Assembly: GCA_002436205.1 (NCBI GenBank)
Contig: DJKT01000017.1
Coordinates: 1-9,611 of the forward strand
Direction: 5' to 3'
Origin: Candidatus Peribacter sp. UBA6535
Lineage (GTDB): Bacteria > Patescibacteriota > Gracilibacteria > Peribacterales > Peribacteraceae
Length of the DNA: 9,611 nt
Positions 1 to 6,233 of the stretch are shown in pieces. Made by a program: the position numbers and the translations under genes. The notes beneath the pieces were generated by a model. That model ran no database searches, was not told where the DNA came from, and worked only from the letters and a program-made list of their open reading frames with translations. Within the stretch, counting starts at the first letter, position 1; each line of letters begins with the position of its first letter.

Positions 1-224
1 GGAGGAAGATCTAATTGATCTGCAATCGCGTTACTCAACGACAGACATACCACTCCACCCGTTTGCCGAATAAAGAACGCCATTTTTTCTGTTGTCATAT
101 GTTCCGCGGCAACAACCAAATCTCCTTCATTCTCTCGATGTTCATCATCGATGATAATTACCATAGTACCCTGACGCAGTGCTTCGAGGGCCTTTGGGAT
201 AGGAGTAAGTGAAAAGCTGTCCAT
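1..224 (-). CDS. ribB: 3,4-dihydroxy-2-butanone-4-phosphate synthase, N-terminal part (RibB or RibBA), cut by window edge
   Basis: Reading leftward from the ATG at 224 gives 74 codons open to the window edge, starting MDSFSLTPIPKALEALRQG. The diagnostic RibB motif DDEHRENEGDL lies at residues 26-36, close to the family DDE(D)RENEGDL, and supplies the acidic metal and substrate ligands. It is followed by residues 56-63 (GGVVCLSL), also typical. The enzyme converts ribulose 5-phosphate to 3,4-dihydroxy-2-butanone 4-phosphate plus formate in the cytosol, giving the four-carbon unit that RibH uses. Whether a GTP cyclohydrolase II domain follows (bifunctional RibBA) cannot be seen. It is the last riboflavin gene of the leftward block in this window, 36 bases after the SLH-protein gene. 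No Shine-Dalgarno site precedes the ATG; instead a perfect TATAAT ends 9 bases before it. The family assignment is firm. Confidence 0.93.
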   Translation of the reverse strand, partial: MDSFSLTPIPKALEALRQGTMVIIIDDEHRENEGDLVVAAEHMTTEKMAFFIRQTGGVVCLSLSNAIADQLDLP

Positions 225-233
225 AACGAACTG

Positions 234-239
234 ATTATA
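234..239 (-). promoter_or_regulatory. -10 hexamer TATAAT just before ribB
   Basis: On the minus strand a perfect TATAAT lies 9 bases before the ribB ATG, in the 36-base gap after the SLH-protein gene. Transcription would start about two bases before the ATG, giving an essentially leaderless message. No clear -35 box is seen at 16-18 bases. The hexamer is seen; the promoter role is inferred. Confidence 0.45.
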
Positions 240-260
240 CCCAAGAATCCTAGGAATCCT

Positions 261-1646
261 CTATTTATCTAACTTAATCGTATACGTCTGTAGAGCGCTT
301 AGTGGCGCCTTTCGGCCAATAGCTATGTAATATGTCCCTGGAGGGAACAGGAAGCTTTGATTACATTGAGGGCCGGAGAAGCTCGCCAAATCCACATCAT
401 TCATCGCATAGACAATGCAGCGAAGTTCTGTAGGGTTTGCAACCTCAACAGTCATTCTTTGCTGCGATGTCAGGGAGAACGTGTACCAGTCTTCTATGTC
501 AGAAGCTCCGAGTACATCCTGTCTCTCAGCATTTGCAGCGATTGAACGTGCATTGCGGAAACCATCATTACCATCCCCCACTCCTTCTTCGGCATTCACC
601 GTAAACGTTGTATCTTTCTGTGAAGGCTGTAACTGCAACTGATACATTCCGGGGTTAAGCGTTGCTCTAATGTAACACTTCTCTCCTTCTTGATACCCCA
701 AGAAGTACTCATCAGAAAAACCTGATTCATCCAAAAGATACAAACGACACGTTATTTGTCCCGGCTGTCCTGATTGCAAACTTGCCTCTATATCCACAGC
801 CTTTGCAGTGCTCACGTTAAATTTATACGATACTGGTTGCTTTGCTGCAAACTTTCCACTGCGATCGAATGGTAGTGACTCTTCCATAACTCCGGTTACT
901 GTTCCATCATCGCTACTGGATTCTTCTGATGATGTTTGCTGTGCAGTCTGGCTACTGTATGAAGTTGATTCCTGACTACTTACGCTACTTTTTTGCGCTT
1001 GCGTTCGGGCAGCATTTAAATCTGCATGGAGTGCATTGTAAATATAGGCTGCAGATTCTCCACGTGATAGGGGTTTATCTGGAAAGAAATATGCACCAGT
1101 CTGTCCGGGAACAGGAAGTATCTGTGTGTTATATGCAGTAAGAAGATACTGTGTGTACCAAGCAGAAAGTGAAACATCTGCGAAGTTTACAATTTCTCGA
1201 TTGTCATCAGTCATTACTTCCAATGGGATGCCAAAGACCGTCATTATCATCTTGAGTGCTTCTACTCGGTTTACAGGATCACTCGGACGGAATGTTCCAT
1301 CTGCGTATCCATTTACATACTTACGCGCTGCAGCGTCACACACGAATGGTTCGTACCAACTTCCAATCACTACATCAGGAAAACAGCGAACACTGAGAGG
1401 ATCCGGAATTTTTCCTTTTGCCCTGTAAAGCATTTTGAGCATCGCAGCACGGTTGACGTTATCATCAGGTCGAAACGTTCCATCAGGATTTCCATTCACC
1501 ACCTGTGCTCGTACCAGTTCTTCAACCGATTCTTGGAACAAATGCCCTTGCGGTACATCCGGAAATACAGATGCAGCCTTAGCGACAGTTGCTACGCTTA
1601 ATGCAACAACAAGTGCCGAAAAAGTGACGGTTCGAGGTCTATACAT
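261..1646 (-). CDS. Exported S-layer-homology (SLH) protein with Ser-rich linker and PPC-like C-terminal domains
   Basis: 461 residues. A signal peptide is visible (MYRPR, then a hydrophobic core, with likely cleavage after AKA at residue 24). Three SLH repeats follow: about 28-76 and 88-139, each with the hallmark DGTFRP...NR..., and a more divergent third at about 155-206 (FADV, W163, FFPDKPLSRGE). A Ser/Gln/Glu-rich linker spans about 220-248. The C-terminal half looks like two beta-rich PPC-type domains, about 260-350 and 358-461; the second has DIEDWYTFSL and FPPGTYYIAIG, close to bacterial pre-peptidase C-terminal domains. SLH domains normally bind cell-wall polymers, so it probably sits on the cell surface with the PPC part outward; no catalytic domain is present. 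Six cysteines fall two per domain (88/103, 300/324, 410/428). It lies between ribH (49-base gap) and ribB (36-base gap), on the same strand, an unexpected place. A possible own promoter precedes it. The ligand is unknown. Confidence 0.9.
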   Translation of the reverse strand: MYRPRTVTFSALVVALSVATVAKAASVFPDVPQGHLFQESVEELVRAQVVNGNPDGTFRPDDNVNRAAMLKMLYRAKGKIPDPLSVRCFPDVVIGSWYEPFVCDAAARKYVNGYADGTFRPSDPVNRVEALKMIMTVFGIPLEVMTDDNREIVNFADVSLSAWYTQYLLTAYNTQILPVPGQTGAYFFPDKPLSRGESAAYIYNALHADLNAARTQAQKSSVSSQESTSYSSQTAQQTSSEESSSDDGTVTGVMEESLPFDRSGKFAAKQPVSYKFNVSTAKAVDIEASLQSGQPGQITCRLYLLDESGFSDEYFLGYQEGEKCYIRATLNPGMYQLQLQPSQKDTTFTVNAEEGVGDGNDGFRNARSIAANAERQDVLGASDIEDWYTFSLTSQQRMTVEVANPTELRCIVYAMNDVDLASFSGPQCNQSFLFPPGTYYIAIGRKAPLSALQTYTIKLDK

Positions 1647-1661
1647 GGAGGGTTACTGTAG

Positions 1662-1691
1662 ATCTTACCCCTAAACTTGTATGTTTCACAA
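1662..1691 (-). promoter_or_regulatory. Possible promoter for the SLH-protein gene
   Basis: On the minus strand, TTGTGA (1691-1686) is followed after 18 bases by TAAGAT (1667-1662); each matches its consensus at four of six positions. The start ATG is 15 bases further on. It fills the gap between ribH and the SLH gene and would let that gene be expressed apart from the riboflavin genes. The match is modest and could be chance. Confidence 0.3.
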
Positions 1692-1695
1692 GGTG

Positions 1696-2175
1696 TCAAG
1701 ACTGTAGGCTGGCCAGTTGCGCAAGTAAATGTAGAACACTGAGTGCGGCCTCTTCACCCTTATGCAGACGTTGTCTAGCTAGTTCTAGAGAGTCCATGTA
1801 CAGAACTTCATTAGCAAACGGAATAGCATACTGTGTCTGTACATCCATGATGCCTCGTGCAACATTTTCCGCAATGAGTCGCGCATGATGCGTTTCTCCT
1901 TCTACGATAATTCCAAGTCCGATAAGTGCATCCACGCTTTGCTGCTTTGCAAGTGCTGCACCTACGAGCGGAATTTCGAATGATCCGGGAACAGGATAGT
2001 GTGTAATGTTACTCTCTTGCATGCCAACTGCTTTTAGTGCCTTGGTAGCACCACTAAGCATTATTTCAATCTCCTCTTTATAAAAAGAGGAATAGACAAT
2101 GCCTACCCGCCATGCAGGACGAAGTGACATCTCAATAATTTCTTGAATATCACCCTTGGTAGGCAGCTTCTTCAT
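1696..2175 (-). CDS. ribH: 6,7-dimethyl-8-ribityllumazine synthase (RibH)
   Basis: RibH condenses 5-amino-6-ribitylaminouracil with the RibB product to give lumazine, the RibE substrate; the family forms pentamers or 60-mer shells in the cytosol. With the ATG at 2175 the protein has 159 residues, near the usual 150-160. Visible family motifs are GIVYSSFY (25-32, substrate pocket), VPGSFEIPL (62-70), GETHH (93-97), whose last His matches the catalytic His of the family GATxH motif, and KGEEAA (139-144). The start is uncertain. An ATG at 2208 lies deeper inside ribE, the ATG at 2175 overlaps the end of ribE by 26 bases, and the ATG at 2130 (MSLRPAW, 144 residues) clears ribE by 19 bases. None has a good Shine-Dalgarno site. 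I prefer 2175 on length. The overlap with ribE points to translational coupling. The stop is TGA. Confidence 0.93.
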   Translation of the reverse strand: MKKLPTKGDIQEIIEMSLRPAWRVGIVYSSFYKEEIEIMLSGATKALKAVGMQESNITHYPVPGSFEIPLVGAALAKQQSVDALIGLGIIVEGETHHARLIAENVARGIMDVQTQYAIPFANEVLYMDSLELARQRLHKGEEAALSVLHLLAQLASLQS

Positions 2176-2734
2176 GAGAAAAGGCGTAAAGATATCGACC
2201 AACAACATCTGTTTCTATATTAAGAGAGTCTCCAGAGTTCAACGAACCAAGCGTTGTGTTATCTAGCGTATGAGGAACAAGGGCAACGCCAATTTGATTG
2301 TCCTCTATAGAGGAAATAGTAAGAGAAACTCCATCAATAGCAATGGATCCTTTTTGTATAAAAAATTTATTCAGTTCGTCCGGTACTTTGATAGTCAGTT
2401 CTCCGTTTTTCATTTTTTGTTGCACTCTTCCCACTCCTTCACAATGCCCTTGGACAACATGGCCATCAAGACGGGTATCTGCAAGACATGCTCGTTCTAA
2501 ATTAACCAGATCTCCTTTTTGTAGGAGCCCGAGTTTCGATTTGTCCCAAGTTTCGTTCATTACATCAAATGTCATTGATGTATCATCAAAAGATATTACC
2601 GAAAGGCATACACCAGAAACTGCAATACTCGACCCAATAAGGAGGTCTGTAAATACCGCAGGGCGTTCTATGACCAGTTGCTTATCAGTCTTTTGAATAA
2701 TAGATGCCGTTGCTTCGATAATTCCTGTAAACAC
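2150..2734 (-). CDS. ribE: Riboflavin synthase alpha chain (RibE)
   Basis: RibE dismutates two 6,7-dimethyl-8-ribityllumazine molecules into riboflavin and the pyrimidine that RibH reuses. The 194 residues are close to the family length of about 200 and show two lumazine-binding repeats. Repeat one opens with MFTGIIEA and contains IAVSGVCLSV (37-46) and the linker DGHVVQGHCEGVG (90-102). Repeat two contains GSIAIDGVSLTI (129-140) and LVPHTLDNTTLG (152-163). The start is a GTG at 2734; it must be used because MFTGIIE is the conserved N-terminus and no ATG lies in frame at that site. The codon directly abuts an AGCTTAT heptamer array, and there is no Shine-Dalgarno site. It is the first gene of the leftward riboflavin block and overlaps the preferred ribH start. 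No FMN riboswitch fits in the short upstream region. Confidence 0.94.
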   Translation of the reverse strand: MFTGIIEATASIIQKTDKQLVIERPAVFTDLLIGSSIAVSGVCLSVISFDDTSMTFDVMNETWDKSKLGLLQKGDLVNLERACLADTRLDGHVVQGHCEGVGRVQQKMKNGELTIKVPDELNKFFIQKGSIAIDGVSLTISSIEDNQIGVALVPHTLDNTTLGSLNSGDSLNIETDVVGRYLYAFSHEEAAYQG

Positions 2735-2736
2735 AT

Positions 2737-2768
2737 AGCTAGCTTATAGCTTATAGCTATTAGCTTGT
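2737..2768. repeat. AGCTTAT heptamer tandem array abutting ribE
   Basis: Two exact copies of AGCTTAT (2741-2747, 2748-2754) are followed by two degenerate copies, AGCTATT (2755-2761) and AGCTTGT (2762-2768), with a further AGCT at 2737-2740. Read on the minus strand the array gives two TATAAG hexamers; the nearer (2748-2743) is 8 bases before the ribE GTG and could act as its -10 box. The period of seven and the TAGC/TAGT flavour match the larger repeat at 8454-8533. The array is seen directly; the promoter role is inferred. Confidence 0.75.
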
Positions 2769-2914
2769 AGAAGATTTACAAGTTTCTTAAGAAGTTCCAC
2801 TACACTTTGGAACTGACTATTGCTCTTAGATAAGCGAAAATATCGAATAGTGTCTCGGGGAGTCTTTCTGAGTATTGTATGAGAGGTATCAGCACGGTAT
2901 TCTGTGTGACCCAT
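2744..2914 (-). pseudogene. Possible gene remnant upstream of ribE
   Basis: A minus-strand frame from 2914 to a TAA at 2744 encodes about 56 residues, basic in the middle (TPRDTIRYFRLSKSN) and ending with an amphipathic stretch (VVELLKKLVNLLQANSYKL), the last residues coming from the heptamer array. The C-terminal part faintly resembles the end of Patescibacteria four-helix-bundle proteins related to those encoded by 23S rRNA intervening sequences. It is too short for that family, so it may be a decayed fragment or a chance open frame. It nearly abuts ribE (9 bases) and shares its first bases with the oppositely oriented coiled-coil gene. Treat as tentative. Confidence 0.2.
2875..2903 (+). 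promoter_or_regulatory. Possible promoter of the coiled-coil gene
   Basis: TTGTAT (2875-2880) and TATTCT (2898-2903) are separated by 17 bases, and the ATG begins 9 bases after the -10 box, so the transcript would be nearly leaderless. The -35 matches consensus at three of six positions and the -10 at four of six, so this is weak alone. It gains some support from the same geometry at ribB, ribE and the phosphoesterase gene. Confidence 0.3.
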
Positions 2915-3179
2915 GACAAAGGACATCACTCTCATCGATGTAATCAACCAAATGCAGATTCATGCAGGAGAGTTCCGTAAAGGATTCCTGCAAGTCTACA
3001 AAAGAATTGATGAGTTGGAAGAAAAGCTCACAAAGAGAATTGATGGTGTGGAAGAGCGACTCACAGCAGAAATTCGAGGAGTTGATGATCTTGATCTTCG
3101 TGTACAGGATCTGGAAGATAAGCAACTTCCTAAGCGTGTGACAAGAATTGAGAAAAGGTTGGAGATTACGCAAATCTGA
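2913..3179 (+). CDS. Small coiled-coil protein of unknown function
   Basis: 88 residues starting MTKDITLIDVINQM. Residues about 28-69 and 74-85 are rich in Leu, Ile and Val at heptad spacing among Lys, Arg and Glu (RIDELEEKLTKRIDG, VEERLTAEI, DLRVQDLEDKQ), predicting a long coiled coil broken at Pro73. There is no signal peptide or membrane segment, so it is probably cytosolic and oligomeric. Short proteins with this opening and a heptad-rich tail are, from memory, common as hypothetical proteins in Patescibacteria; no function is known to me. It stands alone: divergent from ribE and separated from uvrA by a terminator-like hairpin. The ATG has no Shine-Dalgarno site at normal distance (GAGAGG lies 26 bases away). 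The stop is TGA. Charge periodicity and the dedicated terminator make it likely real. Confidence 0.7.
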   Translation: MTKDITLIDVINQMQIHAGEFRKGFLQVYKRIDELEEKLTKRIDGVEERLTAEIRGVDDLDLRVQDLEDKQLPKRVTRIEKRLEITQI

Positions 3180-3245
3180 TCGCCTTTTCTCTCATGTTGC
3201 TAAGCTAACCCTAGACAAAACCTCTTTTTCTTGCTAAACTTAGCT

Positions 3246-3283
3246 GCCAGAGGCGTCCCGCACACGCGGGAGTGGCTTTTTTT
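3246..3283 (+). terminator. Rho-independent terminator after the coiled-coil gene
   Basis: A hairpin has a perfect inner stem, TCCCGC (3256-3261) with GCGGGA (3266-3271) around the loop ACAC. An outer GCCA (3246-3249) / TGGC (3273-3276) extension is separated by a bulge, and seven T residues follow directly (3277-3283). It ends the coiled-coil transcript and insulates uvrA. The upstream bases 3180-3245 hold no gene; 3199-3214 resembles a fragment of the heptamer-type repeats, but only weakly. Confidence 0.75.
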
Positions 3284-3286
3284 GTA

Positions 3287-3292
3287 TATATT
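3287..3292 (+). promoter_or_regulatory. Possible -10 element for uvrA
   Basis: TATATT lies just after the terminator T-tract and 18 bases before the uvrA ATG, which would give a leader of about 12 bases. No credible -35 box is seen at the right spacing because that position is inside the terminator hairpin. No LexA-type operator was recognised. Weak call. Confidence 0.25.
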
Positions 3293-3310
3293 CAATTTTC
3301 CCCGATTTCC

Positions 3311-6214
3311 ATGGATAAAATCATTATCAAAGGTGCCAAAATGCACAACCTTAAGGGTATTGATGCAGAAATTCCGCGAAATAAGCTTACGGTGGTAACG
3401 GGGCTTTCGGGGTCTGGAAAGTCGTCACTTGCCTTTGATACGATTTTTGCCGAAGGACAGCGCAGATACGTCGAATCTCTTTCTGCATATGCACGCCAAT
3501 TCATCGCCCAAATGGAAAAACCGGAAGTAGAGAGTATAGAGGGGCTTAGTCCTGCTATTTCAATAGATCAAAAGACTGCTCCTAGAAATCCACGCTCTAC
3601 GGTAGGAACCGTAACGGAAATCTATGATTATATGCGTCTGTTATGGGCAAAGGTCGGTCATGTCCACTGTCCGGAATGTAGCGGAGAACTGACAAGGCAA
3701 ACACCATCACAAATTGTCGATATCATTGCTGATATGGAAAGCGGAGCTAAGATCTTTCTCTTGGCACCGATGGTAATTGGCAGAAAGGGGCAGCACGTTA
3801 AAATTCTCGATTCCATCCGTAGAGAAGGGTTTGTACGTATGCGCATCGATGGCAGTATAGTCACTGTCGATGAGGAGGTAGATTTGGATCCTAAGAAATC
3901 ACACACTATAGAAATTGTTATCGACCGAATGATTGTCCGAGATCTAGAAGTAAAGGATGGCGAAGCCAATCCCAACCGCACACGCCTTGCAGACTCTGTG
4001 GAACTATCTCTCAAAAAAGGAAGTGGACTCATGATGGTCATGAATGCAGATACAGGAGATGTACGACAGTTCTCCGAGGATTATGTCTGTCACGACCACC
4101 CAGAATGCGCTATTCCAATTATCGAACCACGTAGTTTCTCCTTTAACTCTCCACACGGAGCATGTGAAATCTGTCATGGACTTGGTTCTATTTTGCAGGT
4201 TGATGAATCAAGTGTTGTCCCCAACCCCAAGCTTTCTATTGCAGAAGGTGCTATTCATCCATGGGCGACATCCGCTAGTCGTATGGGATTTATGATGAAA
4301 ATTTTGGAAGCACTTGCCGCAAAAAGAAAAATTAATCTCAATACACCTTGGAACAAACTTCCCACAGAGACGCGTGACCTCATTTTAAATGGATGTGATG
4401 AGCAACTGAGTGTGAACTGGGATTCCACAAAATTTGAGGGTGAATATCAGACGACATACGAAGGAGTAATCCCCAACCTCCAACGTCGACACAGAGAGAC
4501 TGACAGCAGCTATATGCGTACACAAATAGAAAGCTATATGTTAGAACTTCCATGTCCTGATTGCGCCGGAAGACGCCTGAAGAAAGAAATTCTCGGTGTG
4601 AAAGTTGGCAACACTAATATTGTCGATGGAACAGATATGAGTATTGATGAAGCAAAACAGTTCTTCGTGGCACTCACCCCCAAAGACGACCGCCCCGAAG
4701 GTGCGAAGCCAATGAAGGGTATCGACGCTCTCACAGCGTACGAGTACACCATTGTGAAAAAAGTGCTTAAGGAAGTGATCTCCAGACTTTCGTTTTTGGA
4801 GAACGTCGGTCTTACGTATCTCACACTGTCGCGTAGTGCGGCAACACTTTCCGGTGGAGAAGCGCAACGTATTCGTCTGGCAACCCAGATTGGTTCGGCG
4901 CTTCAGGGTGTGCTGTATGTGTTGGATGAACCAAGTATCGGCTTACATCAACGCGATAACGCCAGACTTATTACCACGCTCAACAACTTGCGTGATCTCG
5001 GTAATACCGTAATTGTTGTAGAGCATGACGAAGAAACTATCGAAGCAGCTGACTATCTATTAGAGATTGGCCCGGGTGCCGGTAAGTACGGTGGATCGAT
5101 TATTGCACAAGGAACTCCGGATCAATTGATCAAAAACAAGGAATCCGTAACCGGTCAGTACCTCAGTGGAAAGAAATCCATTCCAATACCCGGCAAGCGC
5201 CGTAAAGGAAACGGGAAGACCATTGATATTACTGATGCACATCACCACAACTTACAGAATATTGATGTTTCATTCCCTCTCGGAACCTTTATTGGTGTCA
5301 CAGGAGTATCGGGTTCCGGTAAATCGAGTTTGATTCATGGAATTCTAGGACCGGAATTGCAGAAAACGCTTAATAAAGCCAAAACAAAGCCACAAAATGT
5401 CGGCGACATCAAAGGGCTTGAGCATCTGGATAAAGCAATTGTGATTGATCAATCCCCTATCGGAAGAACACCACGCAGTAACCCCGCAACCTATACCGGT
5501 GTCTTTACGGATGTCCGTGATATGTTTGCAGCAACACCCGAAGCGAAGCTGCGAGGATACAAAGCCGGACGCTTTAGTTTTAATGTAAAAGGCGGACGTT
5601 GTGAGGAGTGTGAAGGTGACGGTCTTAAGAGAATTGAAATGCACTTCTTGCCAGACGTGTTTGTGACGTGTGAAGCGTGTAAGGCTCGCCGCTACAACCG
5701 TGAAACACTGGAGATTACGTATAAAGGAAAAACAATTGCTGATGTCTTGGAGATGACGATTAATGAAGCGCTCACGTTCTTCGAAGCTATCCCTTCTATC
5801 AAGAAGAAACTCCAGACACTGCAGGATGTGGGCTTGGGATATATTCACCTTGGACAAAGTGCAACGACACTGTCCGGTGGAGAGGCGCAACGAGTTAAAC
5901 TTGCTACAGAACTTACCAAGCGTGCGACGGGAAAGACCTTCTACATTTTAGATGAACCGACAACGGGGCTGCACTTTGATGATATTTCTAAACTTCTCGA
6001 TGTGCTCCAGAGACTTGTGGATAAAGGAAACACTGTGCTCGTGATTGAACACAACTTGGATGTCGTGAAGTCTGTTGACCATGTGATTGATATAGGACCC
6101 GAAGGTGGTAGTGGCGGTGGAAAGATTATCGCTTTAGGTACACCAGAAGAAGTGTCGACAGTCAAAGAGAGTTTTACGGGAGATTATTTGAAGAAAGTTT
6201 TGAAGAAGAAGTAG
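3311..6214 (+). CDS. uvrA: Excinuclease ABC subunit A (UvrA)
   Basis: UvrA is the damage-sensing ATPase of nucleotide excision repair; its dimer loads UvrB on lesions before UvrC cuts. The 967 residues match the usual 940-970. In order: Walker A GLSGSGKSS (31-39); a zinc-type insertion with C260, H263, C266, C285 and C288; ABC signature LSGGEAQR (513-520) and Walker B VLDEP (537-541); second Walker A GVSGSGKSS (665-673); C-terminal zinc finger C764-x2-C767...C787-x2-C790; second signature LSGGEAQR (854-861) and Walker B YILDEP (878-883). Both ATPase sites look intact. I chose the ATG at 3311 (MDKIIIKGAKMHN) because UvrA N-termini begin this way; an in-frame GTG at 3272 adds 13 hydrophobic residues and lies inside the terminator hairpin. 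No Shine-Dalgarno site precedes the ATG. It appears to be transcribed alone; uvrB and uvrC are not in the window. Confidence 0.97.
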   Translation: MDKIIIKGAKMHNLKGIDAEIPRNKLTVVTGLSGSGKSSLAFDTIFAEGQRRYVESLSAYARQFIAQMEKPEVESIEGLSPAISIDQKTAPRNPRSTVGTVTEIYDYMRLLWAKVGHVHCPECSGELTRQTPSQIVDIIADMESGAKIFLLAPMVIGRKGQHVKILDSIRREGFVRMRIDGSIVTVDEEVDLDPKKSHTIEIVIDRMIVRDLEVKDGEANPNRTRLADSVELSLKKGSGLMMVMNADTGDVRQFSEDYVCHDHPECAIPIIEPRSFSFNSPHGACEICHGLGSILQVDESSVVPNPKLSIAEGAIHPWATSASRMGFMMKILEALAAKRKINLNTPWNKLPTETRDLILNGCDEQLSVNWDSTKFEGEYQTTYEGVIPNLQRRHRETDSSYMRTQIESYMLELPCPDCAGRRLKKEILGVKVGNTNIVDGTDMSIDEAKQFFVALTPKDDRPEGAKPMKGIDALTAYEYTIVKKVLKEVISRLSFLENVGLTYLTLSRSAATLSGGEAQRIRLATQIGSALQGVLYVLDEPSIGLHQRDNARLITTLNNLRDLGNTVIVVEHDEETIEAADYLLEIGPGAGKYGGSIIAQGTPDQLIKNKESVTGQYLSGKKSIPIPGKRRKGNGKTIDITDAHHHNLQNIDVSFPLGTFIGVTGVSGSGKSSLIHGILGPELQKTLNKAKTKPQNVGDIKGLEHLDKAIVIDQSPIGRTPRSNPATYTGVFTDVRDMFAATPEAKLRGYKAGRFSFNVKGGRCEECEGDGLKRIEMHFLPDVFVTCEACKARRYNRETLEITYKGKTIADVLEMTINEALTFFEAIPSIKKKLQTLQDVGLGYIHLGQSATTLSGGEAQRVKLATELTKRATGKTFYILDEPTTGLHFDDISKLLDVLQRLVDKGNTVLVIEHNLDVVKSVDHVIDIGPEGGSGGGKIIALGTPEEVSTVKESFTGDYLKKVLKKK

Positions 6215-6220
6215 GAGCTG

Positions 6221-6226
6221 TACAAT
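6221..6226 (+). promoter_or_regulatory. -10 hexamer TACAAT just before the phosphoesterase gene
   Basis: TACAAT (five of six consensus positions) ends 7 bases before the ATG at 6234, so transcription would begin at or next to the A of the start codon. A possible TTGAAG -35 sits at 6200-6205 with a short 15-base spacer. An AGGAG at 6213-6217 is also present, but 16 bases from the ATG, farther than a normal Shine-Dalgarno site. Inference from spacing only. Confidence 0.35.
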
Positions 6227-6233
6227 CCCCCTA

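Noticed and set aside
2150..2152. TGA read as glycine (code 25 of Gracilibacteria/SR1)
   Set aside because: ribE, ribH and the coiled-coil gene end naturally at TGA, and uvrA has no in-frame TGA in 967 codons.
2735..2912. FMN riboswitch upstream of ribE
   Set aside because: The space holds a heptamer array and a possible relic frame directly against the GTG; I recognise none of the conserved RFN-element blocks.
2889..3173. 94-codon minus-strand frame opposite the coiled-coil gene
   Set aside because: Ser/Cys/Phe-rich composition is what the reverse of a Glu/Lys-rich coiled-coil gene gives; no family resemblance.
3272..3310. Longer uvrA start at GTG 3272
   Set aside because: It lies inside the terminator hairpin and adds 13 residues not found on UvrA proteins; the ATG at 3311 gives the expected N-terminus.
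5345..5890. 181-codon open frame antisense to uvrA
   Set aside because: It is a shadow of uvrA: no recognisable domain, and the opposite frame holds conserved zinc-finger and ABC motifs.
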